Under the pieces are notes generated by a model. That model searched no databases and had not been told where the DNA came from. It worked only from the letters and a program-made list of their open reading frames with translations. Source: Hysterium pulicare CBS 123377 (Eukaryota > Ascomycota > Dothideomycetes > Hysteriales > Hysteriaceae). Taken from it: 37,456 nucleotides of DNA. The stretch lies in contig AJFK01000438.1 in the NCBI GenBank assembly GCA_000467715.1, positions 1 to 37,456 on the forward strand, written 5' to 3'. Below are positions 19,309 to 30,646 of the stretch, piece after piece (within the stretch, counting starts at the first letter, position 1; the number at the start of each line of letters is the position of its first letter). A program made the translations under genes and the position numbers.

Positions 19309-22300
19309 CTACTGCTTTGCTCCTCTGGCGTGCAGTAACTTTGAAATCAATTTTCCACTCAAAGCAATGAGTGAGCTTGCGTTCGTAATGTCCAGTGTAC
19401 TCAGCTCTGCGCCTAGTTTCTGCCGGACCCAACCACGTAGCTCAACCGCCGATAGGGAGTCGAGTCCGTACGCCATTAGCGGCCTGTCCGGCTCTGCTTG
19501 AACCTCGACCTGCAACAGTTTTGTCACCTGACTCTGTAGTAGACCTAGAGCTACGTTGGCCAAAGTGCCGGCATCTGCCCCGGATGCAAGCATCGTTCGA
19601 AATACCTTGATGGCCTGGTCGACCTTGCTGCCGCTAGCACTGCCGCCTACTGCGTTACCACGACCGTCGCCATGACTGTTGAAAAGGTATGCGAAACGAG
19701 GATCTCCTGCCAAGTCAGATCCCTCGGTGAGCGGATAAGCGAGGCCAGTAATGAGCTGGGCGCTGCTACTGTCGTTGAGCGGCCGGTTGTTGTCTTGCTG
19801 GAAGATCGAGTAGCTTACAATCTTACGCAGCATCTTTTCATTGATGGGAGTCCATTGGCGCCTATCAAGGCGTGCCTCCAAGGTGTTGCCCTGCTCGGCA
19901 GTGTATCCAACATCCTCAATGGCGCCCAGATCCACAGCGTTGGCACGTAATCCCATTGACTGACGGTAGCGAGCAAAAGCGTCAAGGAAGGTGTTGGCTG
20001 CCGCGTAGTTGGCTTGACCTTTGTTGCCCACAACACCAGAAATGCTGGAGAGCATGGTGAAGAAGTCGAGTGGTCTCTCCAACTCTTCTTGTGCAGCGCG
20101 ATGAAGGTTCCAAGTCCCTGCAACCTTGGCGTGGATGGCAGTCTGGTATTCATCATGTGTCATCATTTCAAAAGGTCTGTCCTATATTGCACATGTGAGC
20201 TTGACGCTCCAAAGTGACTTTGAGGTGGTCTCAACTTACTCTCAGAACCATGGCCCCTTGTATCACACCTGCAATTCTCCTGAGCTGTGATGACTGGAAA
20301 ACGCGACGAACAAAATCAATGTCACCAACATCGCCTTTGGCTTCACAAATCTCGCACTGATTAGCGGCGCAGTCTTCGATAACCCTAGCCGACGCTTCAT
20401 CTTCCAAACCAGTCCTGCTCATCACTGTAAGGTGACGGGCTCCATGCTGCGCCATGTGGACCGCGACACTTCCGCATAGTCCCTTGAGACCGCCTACTAT
20501 GAGGTACGCGGAATCCGGCCGCAGTTGAAGTTTACGTATAGCTGGCCTTATGGGTATATGCACATCTTTTCGGTCGTCGTTGGAGATGACAATCTTGCCG
20601 ATGTGTTGCCCGCGCTTCATATATGTCAACGCAGGAACTACCTGATCAAACCCAAATCTTTTAATAGGATGAATAGGTTTGACATGACCGCCTTCCAACA
20701 GGCAGGATATTTCTTCGAGCAGCCTGCAGAATAGGTCAGCAGAGAAATAATTTCGATGATGGGAGCAAGGTTGGCCACGGAATCCCGGTTCTACACACCT
20801 TCCGATCAGTTTATGAGTGATCTCTCTGGTATACGACAAATCCATAGCGCGAAACGAGCAATTTCTGTCAAATGGTTCCATCGACAAAAGATTGCGGTCG
20901 ACGATATCTCTTTTCCCAATCTCTACCATCACGCCGCCATCAGCGAGGAGCCTCCATGACTCGTCCAGCAGCTCGCCAGTCAAGGAATTAAGGATTATAT
21001 CTATGCCACGATCATTGGTCTGGCGCCGAAATTCTTTCGCAAAGTTCGTATTGCGCGAATTGCTCATATGGGTAAAGGGGATGCCGAAGGTATTTGCAAG
21101 GAATTGGCGTTTTTCGTCGGTGCTGACTGTAACAAAGATCTATGTGATGTGGACGTTAGCCTGGACCCTCTTCCCATGATACTTTATCCGTGATATTTCA
21201 ACAAGGCCGCAAGGATACACTCACATCTGCCTTCTTATACTGAGCGAGCTGAATCGCAGCAAGCCCAACACCGCCCGCTGCAGAATGAATGAGGACCGTC
21301 TGTAAAAAATTTCAGCGGACTAAAAAAGCGCTAGGTAATCTTTTCTTTCTTACCTGGCCTTCCCTCAGGTTTGCTAGATGATATAGCGCATATATGGCGG
21401 TCAGGTACGCCAAGGGAATGGTTGCAGCATCTTCGAAGCTCATCCTGGTGGGAATGACGTGTACACGATCGACGGGACACTGGACGCGGTTTGCATAGGT
21501 GCCGTTCCTCTGGGCAATAACACGTTCACCAACTTTGAACTTGGTCACACCCGATGACAACTGTCTAATGTAGCCTGCACATTCGCATCCAATCATGTGT
21601 TCGTTGTCTGGCACCAAGCCCATTGTTATAGCAACATCCTATACAGAGGAAATTCGTCAGGTTCCCGTTTCCACGCACTTCCAGGAGAGGAAGAAAAGGG
21701 AGAAAATGAACCCCTCACATACCTTGAAGTTGACACCTATAGCCACCACTTCAATCTCCACCATTTCAGGCTCCACTGGCACCGTCTCAACACCAGTCTC
21801 ACACCATGTTAAGCTCTCGAGCGTGCCAACTCTTTCGGCTTGTAACCGTACCTGTAATTCAGCGTCATGCAAGTTCTTGACGACGGTTTCCAATCCTTTC
21901 CCACTTTCAGCGGCTTTAAAGCTGTTTATAGCTGTGTCTGGCATGATTCTTTCAATTAGCAGAACACCATTGCGTTCAGCATATTCTGTCTCGGCACCCG
22001 TGCCGCTCTGTACCTTGCGAAGCACTTGTTCAATGGCCCTGTCCGTTCCCGGATTCATTACTGACTCAATATCGAGAATTGTTAGCTGCGCGTCTGGACG
22101 TTCGCGACGTACCGTACGAAACAAACCTTGAATCAAGGCATTATCGGGACTGGTGACGGTAGAAGTCTGAGCACCTTCAGTAACCCAAAGAAGCGGCTTC
22201 CCGGCGCAAATAAGCCGCTTCAGGGCCTCCCACTGCAACTTAGAGATCCGCGTCAATACGGAGTTTGACAGCTCATCTAACACCAGCACAGCAGAAATGG

Positions 22301-25300
22301 AACTTTGGAAATCAAGTGCTTCAACAGACGTAGTGCGGACGGACCATCCTGATTCTTCCAGCTTGGCTATTAAGGCTGCTGTAAAAGCGGGTGCGGATGC
22401 ATCAAATCGAGGTATTTGCAAGTGCAGTTGGGTATCAGCCATATTCCCATTGAGGGTGGCCCTATGTAATAGCCATGCCGGTTGATTGCCAATCCTGGTG
22501 GCGGCACCCTTGACTGAGCCGAAGACGCCTTCAATCGCCAAGTCTTCTTCAAAAACCATAGAATCTGGAAGCATTGATATGTTCGAAATATTGAGGTCGT
22601 AAACATTGGGGTTAGCAGTAGCCTGCGCCTTGGGTGTGCCGTTCTGAAGGTGCCCATTGGGAGCATCAAGTAGGCCTCCAGAATTCGAAACCCACTCATT
22701 CTGACGCACGAAGAGCACAAAGGCATTGGGCTCAAGCATTCGCTCGAGATTTTTGGCCACATCTTCTACACGAGGATCATGAATTCTCGACGTCTTTACA
22801 ATAGCCAAGTCATAGATCTTTTCGGAGCCAAACGTGTCAAAAGCATTACTGATCGAGATCATTAGATGAAATGCAGTATTTCTCTTGGACTCATGCATCT
22901 CTTGGACGGTCACCACCGCTTTGGAATCGGTCGACAGGAAATCGTAATGAGTGTATGCGGCTCGGGCTGCATTCTCACTGCCCTGAAACCAAAGACTGGA
23001 TGTATCTGTGTCGTCAAGATTGATCTCAAGAACCCTGAGTTTTGGAGTTTTATGGGCAACGAGATCGATTACAATACTAATTTGAGTGAGATCACCCTTG
23101 TCTAAAGGTAACAAGGAGGTTAGTCGGTTCTGAGCCAAGAGCGAAATGTCGGGCTTCCATGTAGTGGCATGGAAGACGTGTGGATCAGGATCTTCGTCTA
23201 CATCAAGCCTAATGTAGTTTAGTCCTTTCACTCGCACGACCAGTCCGCCATTATCTGGATCGTGAACACTAATGATGGCGCCCCAGCTTTTGGCTACATC
23301 CTCTCGGCCACGGCCTGTGTATACTGAGTGCGCTATGGATAGACCTCTATGCAACTTTCTCGGCATCTTATTGATCACCATGTCATCAATAAAGGCCGGA
23401 ATCATAATGTCTCTGAAGCCACTGCGCTCTCCACAGACATTAGCGGGATGAGCCGTTTGAAAGCAGGCATCGAGTACTGCAGGATGGAGTGGATAGTATG
23501 ATGCCGGTGTCCACTTTGAAGTAGGTGGTTCTAGCGAGATTATGGAGCGGCATGTACGTTTTCCCTTAACCGCCTCAATGTTCTCAATCTTCTGGAATGC
23601 TGGTCCAAAGTTCATGCCAACCTCGCGCTGGGCTTTGTACCACAGTCTCGATGGCTGCGGATGTCTTAATGTTGCGCGGTCTGCATCGGTGAGAGTTTCG
23701 TCAACGATTGGAGCTTGAACGCGGACCATTCCCACGCAGTGTTCATAAACGAATCCTGCAGCCACTGTCTGGATCCGGAATTCATGCCAATCATTGCTGC
23801 GAGGGACCTTCGTCAGAGTTAACGTAATAGTGGTTACCTTGTCTTCCTCTACCACCATTGCACGGTCAAATCGAATATTTCGGAATCTGTAAGCCAGCTC
23901 GTTGGATGAGGTGACTTTACTGTCGGGGGTGAGGGCGCAGTATGTTTGATACATGGCCTCGAGCGCGAGTGTCACATAACCAGCGCCCGGCATCAGAATG
24001 TCATGTCCCACCACGTGATCCCGCAACCATGGCACATCTGCAGGATTCAGATGCTTGCGCCAAGTGGGAGCTGCCGACCAGAGAGTACCGGGGGTCTTGC
24101 TTCCAAGCAGTTCATGGGTGATGAACTGTTTGAAGCGCCAGTCTTTGCTTGCCGCATTCTCGTGCCAGTGTTTGACGGAATGGTTCCAAGAGTAGTTTGG
24201 CAAGTCGACAATGGTTCGCGCTCTACACTTGTCGTATTCGTTGACTAGCGACATATCAATAGGCGCGCCTGTGACGAAAAGACGGCCAGCAATATCGAGG
24301 AGAGACTTCGCCGCATTTGCATCACGAGACCAAGAAGAACAGTATGAAGTATTGCCACCAGAAGGTAGAGCTTGAAGAACCTTGGAGATGGGACCTGCCA
24401 AAGCGCCTGATGGTCCGATTTCAATGACCATGCTTGGCGAGTCGTCTAATATCAGCTCGCGGAGCGCCTCATTGAAACGAACCGGAGAAAGAAGATTGGT
24501 TTTCCAGTACATGCTGTCAGTCGTTGTGTCCCTTTTCGAGGCTGTAGTGGACGAGAACATGGTAACATCGGGTGAGCCACCCAATGGCCGGAACGTCTCG
24601 TCCGCCATCAGTAGCTTGAAGTATTCCTCACCAATCACGTTCATAAACGGTGAATGGTAAGCGAGGTCAACAAGCAAAAGTCTGGCAAAGTGGCCCTCGG
24701 CTTTGATATCGTCGCCTATGGCCTTCAGCACAGATTTTCTACCCGAGATGGTTACACCATCCGGGCTGTTGAAACATGCTATCCATGCGCTTCCTGGGTG
24801 TTTCTCAACATAGAGCGAGGCAATATCAGCACCAATACCGACAGCTAGCATACCCAAATCACCCTCAGCTTCGCCCTTGCGCATTTCAGCGGCTCTACCG
24901 CGATAGAAGGATGCTGTAATAGCGCCAGCCCGGTCTAGCAGGCCGGCTGCGTATGCAGCAGCAATCTCACCGGATGAGTGACCTACGACACTGCTAGGCT
25001 TGATCCCCCAAGATTCTAGAACATCCACAATGCACAGCTGAAGTGCTGTGACTAGCGTCTGCGATAGTTCGGGCTGGCGCATGCGTTCGGGAGCGCGGGG
25101 CTCTGTCAATTCGGCAACGATGGACCACTCCGGGGGATCTTTCTTGGCCTGCAGAACTTGGTCTAACTCTTCAAGGATTCGCCGCGTCCATGGAAGTGCC
25201 TCCAGCATGGATTTGCCCATCTGCGGCCACTGGGCGCCTTGCCCTGTGAAGACCATGGCGATCTTTGGCGGCCGCCCGCTATGCCTGCTCATCACAAAAT

Positions 25301-27270
25301 CTTTCTCCTCAACCTCGGTGCCTCTGGTTGTTATGAATGCACGATGCCATAGCCGTGTACGTCGCTCAGAAAGTGTATATGCGAGATCTACAAGGCTAAC
25401 CTTCACGTGCGGATTAATGAGGTGCTTGCACAGCATTCGGATGTTGGCCTTGAGGGAGGTAGCGTCATTCGCTGACAGAACCAACGTAAACGGCCTTTCG
25501 CTCTCCTTCTCATCGAAGAAATCATCTTCCTCTTCATCCACAGCCTTGTATGAACACACGTAGTGACTTCGTGCTGCAATGCTCGGTTGGTCGACGATCG
25601 CATGGGCGTTCGATCCACCCATACCAAACGAGTTAATGCTCGCTCGACGAAGCGGAAAACCACTGTCAGGCCACGCCATAGCTGTTCGGATTGCCTTGAC
25701 CCTATTTCCAACAAAGTCGACTATGAGAGAAGATCAGTACAATGCATTGCAATGATTCCATTACCCGTCTGGACGGTGCTCTGTACGATAATACGTACTC
25801 TTAGGACTGGGCTTTATGAAAGTTGGACTGCCTGGAATCACGCCCTTCTCCATAGACATGATTGTCTTGATCAGCCCAGAATTTCCAGCCGCTGGCTCAG
25901 CATGCCCAACGTTGCTCTTTATCTGTAGAGAGGAAAAGTCATCAGCCTTCACAGCAACCAAGTTTCCCAATGACGGCCTTTTTAATGAAGCAGGAGCAAC
26001 CGAATGCGATCACTTCCTGTCGTCTCACAACATGAAATCATACTCACGGAACCAATGATGAGCAGCTGGTCTGCGGGCCGCGAGTGCGCAAAGACCGAGC
26101 CAACACCATCTACCTCGGTAGGGTCGCCAGCCTGCGTACCCGTACCATGACATTCGAGATAGGCGGTTTCGTTGAAGTTCGAAATGCCTGCATTAGCATA
26201 AGCTGCTTTGATGGCGGCAGCCTGCGCCACAGAGCTGGGGCTTGCAATGCCCGCGGTCCTTCCATTACTGCAGAACGTTGAGAACGATGATCGTTTCAAG
26301 CGATAAAAACAAAGATAAAGTCTGAGCTTTGCACGAACCTATTAGACGCTGTCCCTCGAACGATCGCTCTAATTGGGTCACGATCCCGAAGGGCATTCGA
26401 TAATCTCTTCACAATTAAGCAGTTGACGGCCTCAGCCTTGACATATCCGTCGGCATCTATGTCGAAAGTATGACAAAGTGCGGTGGGCGACTGTGCCTGT
26501 CCTACACTGCCCACGTCCATCACGTGATCAGGATTGAGATAAAGATTACTTGCGGCAACAATGGCGGCGTCGATCTCACCTACCTGTATTGAGCGGCATG
26601 CTAGATCGAGACAAACTAAGCTTCCTGAGCATGCCGTGTCAACAGTGATACTCGGACCTTTGACGTTGAGGAAATAACTGAGCCGGTTGGCCATGATGCT
26701 GCGTCCGATGCCAATCGCGATGTTCGCTGGCCGGTCCTCAGCATCTCTGTTCTGCATGTCGCCATAATCTAGAGTGTTGCATAGTGATCAGTCATGGTAC
26801 GAACATATTCAGTCCAGTCTGATATAAGAGATGAGACAACCGCTATGGAGAGGCTGCTTACCTGACGAGTAAGAACCCACAAAACAACCAATCGATGTAC
26901 CAGTAATCTTCTCTAGCGGTATCCCAGCATTCTCAAGTCCTTCAAAGACGACTTCGAGCATTTGTCGCTGGTTCGGATCCATAGCAACGGCTTCTGTTCC
27001 CCCAACTTCGAAAAATGAAGCATCAAATTCAGCAAGATCAACATCCTCGAGAAACATACCGCCTTTTGGCCGCATGGTTCCAGGCTTGTGTGATCCATCA
27101 TAATGGCCGTCAATGTTGAAGCGCGTCTTTGGCACCTTGTTCGATGCGATCTCGCCTCGTTCTAAAAATTCCCAGAGTCGCTGAGGAGTGTGGTTGCCCC
27201 CTGGGAGTCGACAGGCAAAGCCTACGATAGCGATAGGCTCTTGCTGATACTGCGTCCTTGTCATGGTCAT
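19309..27270 (-). CDS. highly reducing polyketide synthase, KS-MAT-DH-(MT)-ER-KR-ACP
   Basis: Ten exons (27270-26862, 26768-26339, 26267-26048, 25922-25799, 25720-21723, 21638-21354, 21299-21225, 21139-20799, 20723-20240, 20181-19309) give 2412 aa in one frame. KS: DTACSGS (Cys183), ECHGTGT (His320), [11 protein letters not shown] (His360). MAT: FTGQGAQ (552-558), GHSSG (Ser643), YHSPFM (His750). [14 protein letters not shown] (His963) and HPAVLDACF (Asp1145). Residues about 1275-1410 hold a shortened methyltransferase remnant with [10 protein letters not shown] where an active domain has a Gly-rich SAM loop. [13 protein letters not shown] (1827-1837). [10 protein letters not shown] (2038-2045), Ser2168, Tyr2181. 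ACP: GLDSL (Ser2364). The protein ends about 50 residues after this serine, so no thioesterase, reductase or acyltransferase release domain exists. It should build a linear, mostly reduced chain from malonyl-CoA without C-methyl branches. Release probably needs the adjacent hydrolase. Two ATGs (27270, 27264) are possible starts. Confidence 0.96.
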
Positions 27271-27866
27271 GAAGGTTAGACCACACAAAGAATGAGGTAA
27301 GGAATACTCGCTGCTGAGGGTCTGGGTATCTGATATGCACGTTGGGATCTTGAACGACCGATCTCTCGATGTAGTGGGCCTTAGATACGGAAAGCCTCAC
27401 AACTAGCCACACTTCTGTTACAGTCAGAAGAAGTTTCGACAAGTTGTTCTGTCAAAAGTGCTGTAGTCTTCAATAAAATTCCACCAATTGTACGAGACGA
27501 AGTTATTGCTTACTTTTCAAGCTTACTCTCCGAGCTCTACGGAGTGAACCTTACTCTGATATCAAAGTCACCTGACTTCGATTCCCAGACCACAACAGTT
27601 TCCCGCCCCGGGGTCCGTAGTGTGGCGGAAAATCCTCACAGGGGCTGCAGCCAATTGGTCAGTTCATTCAAAGCTTTGTGGGGAGCTTTTCAAGGGCAGA
27701 AAAGCCATCAACAAGGGCGTTGAAGCTACAAAAAAGGTATGTCAGAGCCGTGCGAGGAGGATTCCAAGGTGTTTGAGCACTCAGATTGAGTAACTTCGCT
27801 TTGGCTTCACGCTACACTACCGAGCCTGCGGGGGGCACTGTACCATCCGCCTTCGATCCTACGCCG

Positions 27867-27877
27867 TTCCGACGGAA
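27867..27877. promoter_or_regulatory. inverted repeat TTCCGACGGAA, candidate zinc-cluster site
   Basis: A perfect 5-1-5 inverted repeat lies about 600 nt upstream of the PKS start. It contains CCG and CGG triplets separated by one base, the half-sites recognised by Zn2Cys6 regulators. A single occurrence can arise by chance, so this is only a candidate. Confidence 0.25.
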
Positions 27878-28675
27878 TCAGGAAGTCATAATGGTACGGG
27901 TCCGAAGGAATTTTCTATTGGAGAGGGCGGGCGAAGCCCCTGGTCATCCGAATTAAGAACGGGACAACGGGATATACGAAACTCTCCCGCTGGCGGACGG
28001 GTGTCATCTGATTGCAGAGAACGACAAGGAAGTAGAATGCGGGGGGAGGGGTTTGTTCTATTGCTTCAGACGCACTGTCATAGGGATCGAATGACGCCTT
28101 TGAAGAACTCTTGGTCTAAAATTTATCCCCACCTAAACATTACCCTGGTTTACGATAATATCCTTGTCATTAAAGCTAAGTATAAACAAGATACCTCTTT
28201 ACCCGGCTGAGATAAGACTCTTGCTGCAAGGAAACATGCACTGTAACTACGTATGCAAAGACGGCGGACTATGGCCGCTGGCGGGGCAAAAGTAAGCACG
28301 CCAGCACACACGGGGGATAATCATGCATTGCAATTTGTTTGGTCCAGTCAAAGCGGACAATTCCACTCCAGAGCAGCATGGTATCAGCTGCATGTATGGG
28401 GCAAAGACGTTGTTGTACGGCACAGCAAAACAGTTGCCGGATTAGGCAGCTTACATGCAGACACTATCGCCAAGCCGAAGGATTTAGCAGATTAGCAATG
28501 GCAACCAATTTATATGCAACTAAATGTACATAGCGAGGAAGAGACGTGCGAGGGTAGCAGGGTCTTTGAGGCTACCCAAGGTGAACTTTTGCTGCAAGTA
28601 ACTATGTGCTGTAACCTCTGCTTGATAAGAGGATATCGGAGTTCCTATTGTACCGCCAGACTTCTTCGCATATAT

Positions 28676-28905
28676 ACTTTTCTATTTTTAAATTAGAACT
28701 AGAAAGTAAAAATATTGTACTTTTTTTTACAAAAGAAGAAATATAAATACTAATAAATATTCTATTATAGTATTTATATAAATTAAAAAGTTATTCTTAA
28801 TATAATTATAACATATTAATTATTTATACTATTAAGTTAATATTAATAGATATATTTTTAAAAAAATAGTAAGTTTCACTACTTTATTATCTATTAGCTC
28901 TTTTT
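28676..28905. repeat. AT-rich island, probable RIP-degraded sequence
   Basis: Almost only A and T with dense TA dinucleotides and very few C or G over about 230 nt, with sharp edges against normal-composition flanks. This is what repeat-induced point mutation leaves of an old repeat in ascomycetes. No transposon frame survives. Confidence 0.6.
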
Positions 28906-29014
28906 CAAACTCTATATACGCTAACGCAATAAAAGACACTTGACCTTACCGTGCCGCCGCTTCAAGCTCTAAGAAGTGTTTACGAATCGGTACAGTTCTC
29001 ACTAGAATTCCTAC

Positions 29015-30071
29015 TCATTCCAGAGTCCCTGCGAGAGCTGCTTGGACAAAGTCGACTGTCGCCACCACCATTTCCTTCGAGCCCTCTCCCGTCGCAATGT
29101 CGAGGTGAGTCTTCCCTTTGGCTAAATACTCTCTCTTCGGGCTGTTGATTTTTGCAAAGGCCTCCTTCTGCTCTTCAGGCGGCGATATGTCGTCCATCTC
29201 TGGAATTACCATCATTACAGGAGCTTGAATCATGTCCATGTACTCCTTGGGCCGAAACATCGCCAGTTTGTGATATGTCTGCAGCATGAGCCGGTCACGA
29301 AAGTGCGAATTGCCTGATTCAGCCGCGGCCTTCATGAGGTTGTATGCCTCCAGTCCCCCCGGCCCTCCTGCACCGCCCATGCCAATGGGATTATCGCCCC
29401 GTCGGGTAAAGGGAGCCAGCGAGTAGGGCTCGTTACCACGAAGTTGTGATACACGATCCTTGATGAGCATAGCGTACGCATTATCGGCTTTATGCGATTG
29501 TACGTAACTGAAGAGCGGACAGACCATGACGATGGCCTTAGGCCGCCGGTCAATGGCCGCCGAGCATGCACTCACAACGGCCCCAAAAGACATGCCCCAG
29601 AGGACGATTTTGCGCGCGTCGACGCTCGACAGGCTAGCCACATATGTGTATATGTCTGAATGTGTGAGAGGTTGGTGTCATGCTTTGTCGTTGGCGGGCT
29701 CGCGACCACTAGCAGCACTTACCGGATAGGTCTTCGGCCATCTGAAGAGGATCGAGCAGGTTCCTTAGTCGTCCACCGCTTTCGCCCACGCTTCTTGCAT
29801 CGTAGAGGAGCACGTTGTAGCCTTGGAATTGGAAGGCTTCGGCAACTTCTGGAAGCGTCATTTCTTTAATGCAATTGAACTGGATTCACACATGAGCAGC
29901 TGCCAACATTCGAACATCACTCATATACTGTGTTATGAATAATGTAGCACATACGCCATGTGACATGATGATGGCTGGTGCTGGCCCTTCGACCTCGTAA
30001 AGCCATGCTGAAATGACGGTATCATCAATGGTTTTGCATTCAACCGATCGGTGGCGTAGGTGATAGTCCAT
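29015..30071 (-). CDS. alpha/beta-hydrolase, polyketide-transferase-like
   Basis: Three exons, 30071-29955, 29879-29723 and 29655-29015, encode 304 aa. The fold signatures are MSHGFNCIKEMTLPEVAEAF around residue 36, YNVLLYDARSVGESGG, and the nucleophile elbow GMSFGA with Ser114. The acid is probably Asp246 in PEMDDISPPEEQ, and the base is His275 in GKTHLD. The spacing and the MTLPEVAE and DPLQMAEDLS segments recall fungal hydrolases that act with highly reducing PKSs, including the transferase of fumagillin synthesis. It lies directly upstream of the PKS in the same orientation, and the PKS lacks a release domain, so the inferred job is to take the chain off the ACP by hydrolysis, or by transfer to an alcohol, amine or cyclising nucleophile. 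There is no signal peptide, consistent with a cytosolic partner. Confidence 0.88.
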
Positions 30072-30646
30072 AGTAAATCCGCAAGTTTCGCTGTGGGAGA
30101 GAAATTTATGGCTGTGTGAACGTTGAAGAACACGAGGTTATGATCTGGATTACAAGTCTTTCGCTTTCACGGCAGCCACATGCATTCAGAGGCATGTCGA
30201 AGGATCATCGCAAAGGATCGTGTTGCACTGTCATAGGCCGCTTCTATCACCCCTAAAATAGCCCGTTTACCACAAGGATGAATGTTCCGTACGCACGAAC
30301 CATCGAGCTCTGTAGCTTTGTCTTCCTTCCATTTACCCTCAACAAAAAAAAAAAAAAAGGCGGGCGGGCGAAAAGATGGCCCCCAAGCCGTTTCCACGGC
30401 CGGAGTCCGAAGCCAGTGTACATACGGCCAATCCACCCAGGTCCCATTGAGACTGAGGATCATGATCTACGAATACGGAGATCTAAGCATTTCGCATTTC
30501 CAACATATGGGCGGCTCGACAACAACGAACAATGATAGCATGCTTTTGGATCCAACTCCGCTCTCTCTTAAAGGTTGCCAATATTCTTTTGGTGTCAAGA
30601 GCCGATGCAACTTTTTTTTTTGGTTTCAGGCTCGGTGCAGGTCGGA
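30072..30646. promoter_or_regulatory. bidirectional promoter, hydrolase / BBE-like oxidase
   Basis: The two genes start divergently 575 nt apart, so they should share control elements. Visible candidates are CGGAGTCCG at 30401-30409 (CGG and CCG three bases apart, a zinc-cluster type inverted half-site pair) and a CCAAT motif near 30429. A run of 15 A at 30344-30358 and a T-rich run at 30611-30621 may act as nucleosome-excluding tracts. No function has been shown for any of these. Confidence 0.5.

Larger units (their letters stand above)
27271..29014. promoter_or_regulatory. PKS upstream region
   Basis: About 1.7 kb between the hydrolase stop and the PKS start, with no credible gene. It includes a perfect short inverted repeat at 27867-27877, GC-rich segments around 27600-27640, two related 27-nt copies (28221-28247 and 28589-28615) and an AT-only island (28676-28905). 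PKS control elements should lie here, but no established operator could be identified by eye. Confidence 0.5.

Noticed and set aside
30043-30052. palindrome ACCGATCGGT near the hydrolase start, considered as an operator
   Set aside because: It lies inside the first coding exon of the hydrolase, where a short palindrome is not good evidence for a regulatory site.
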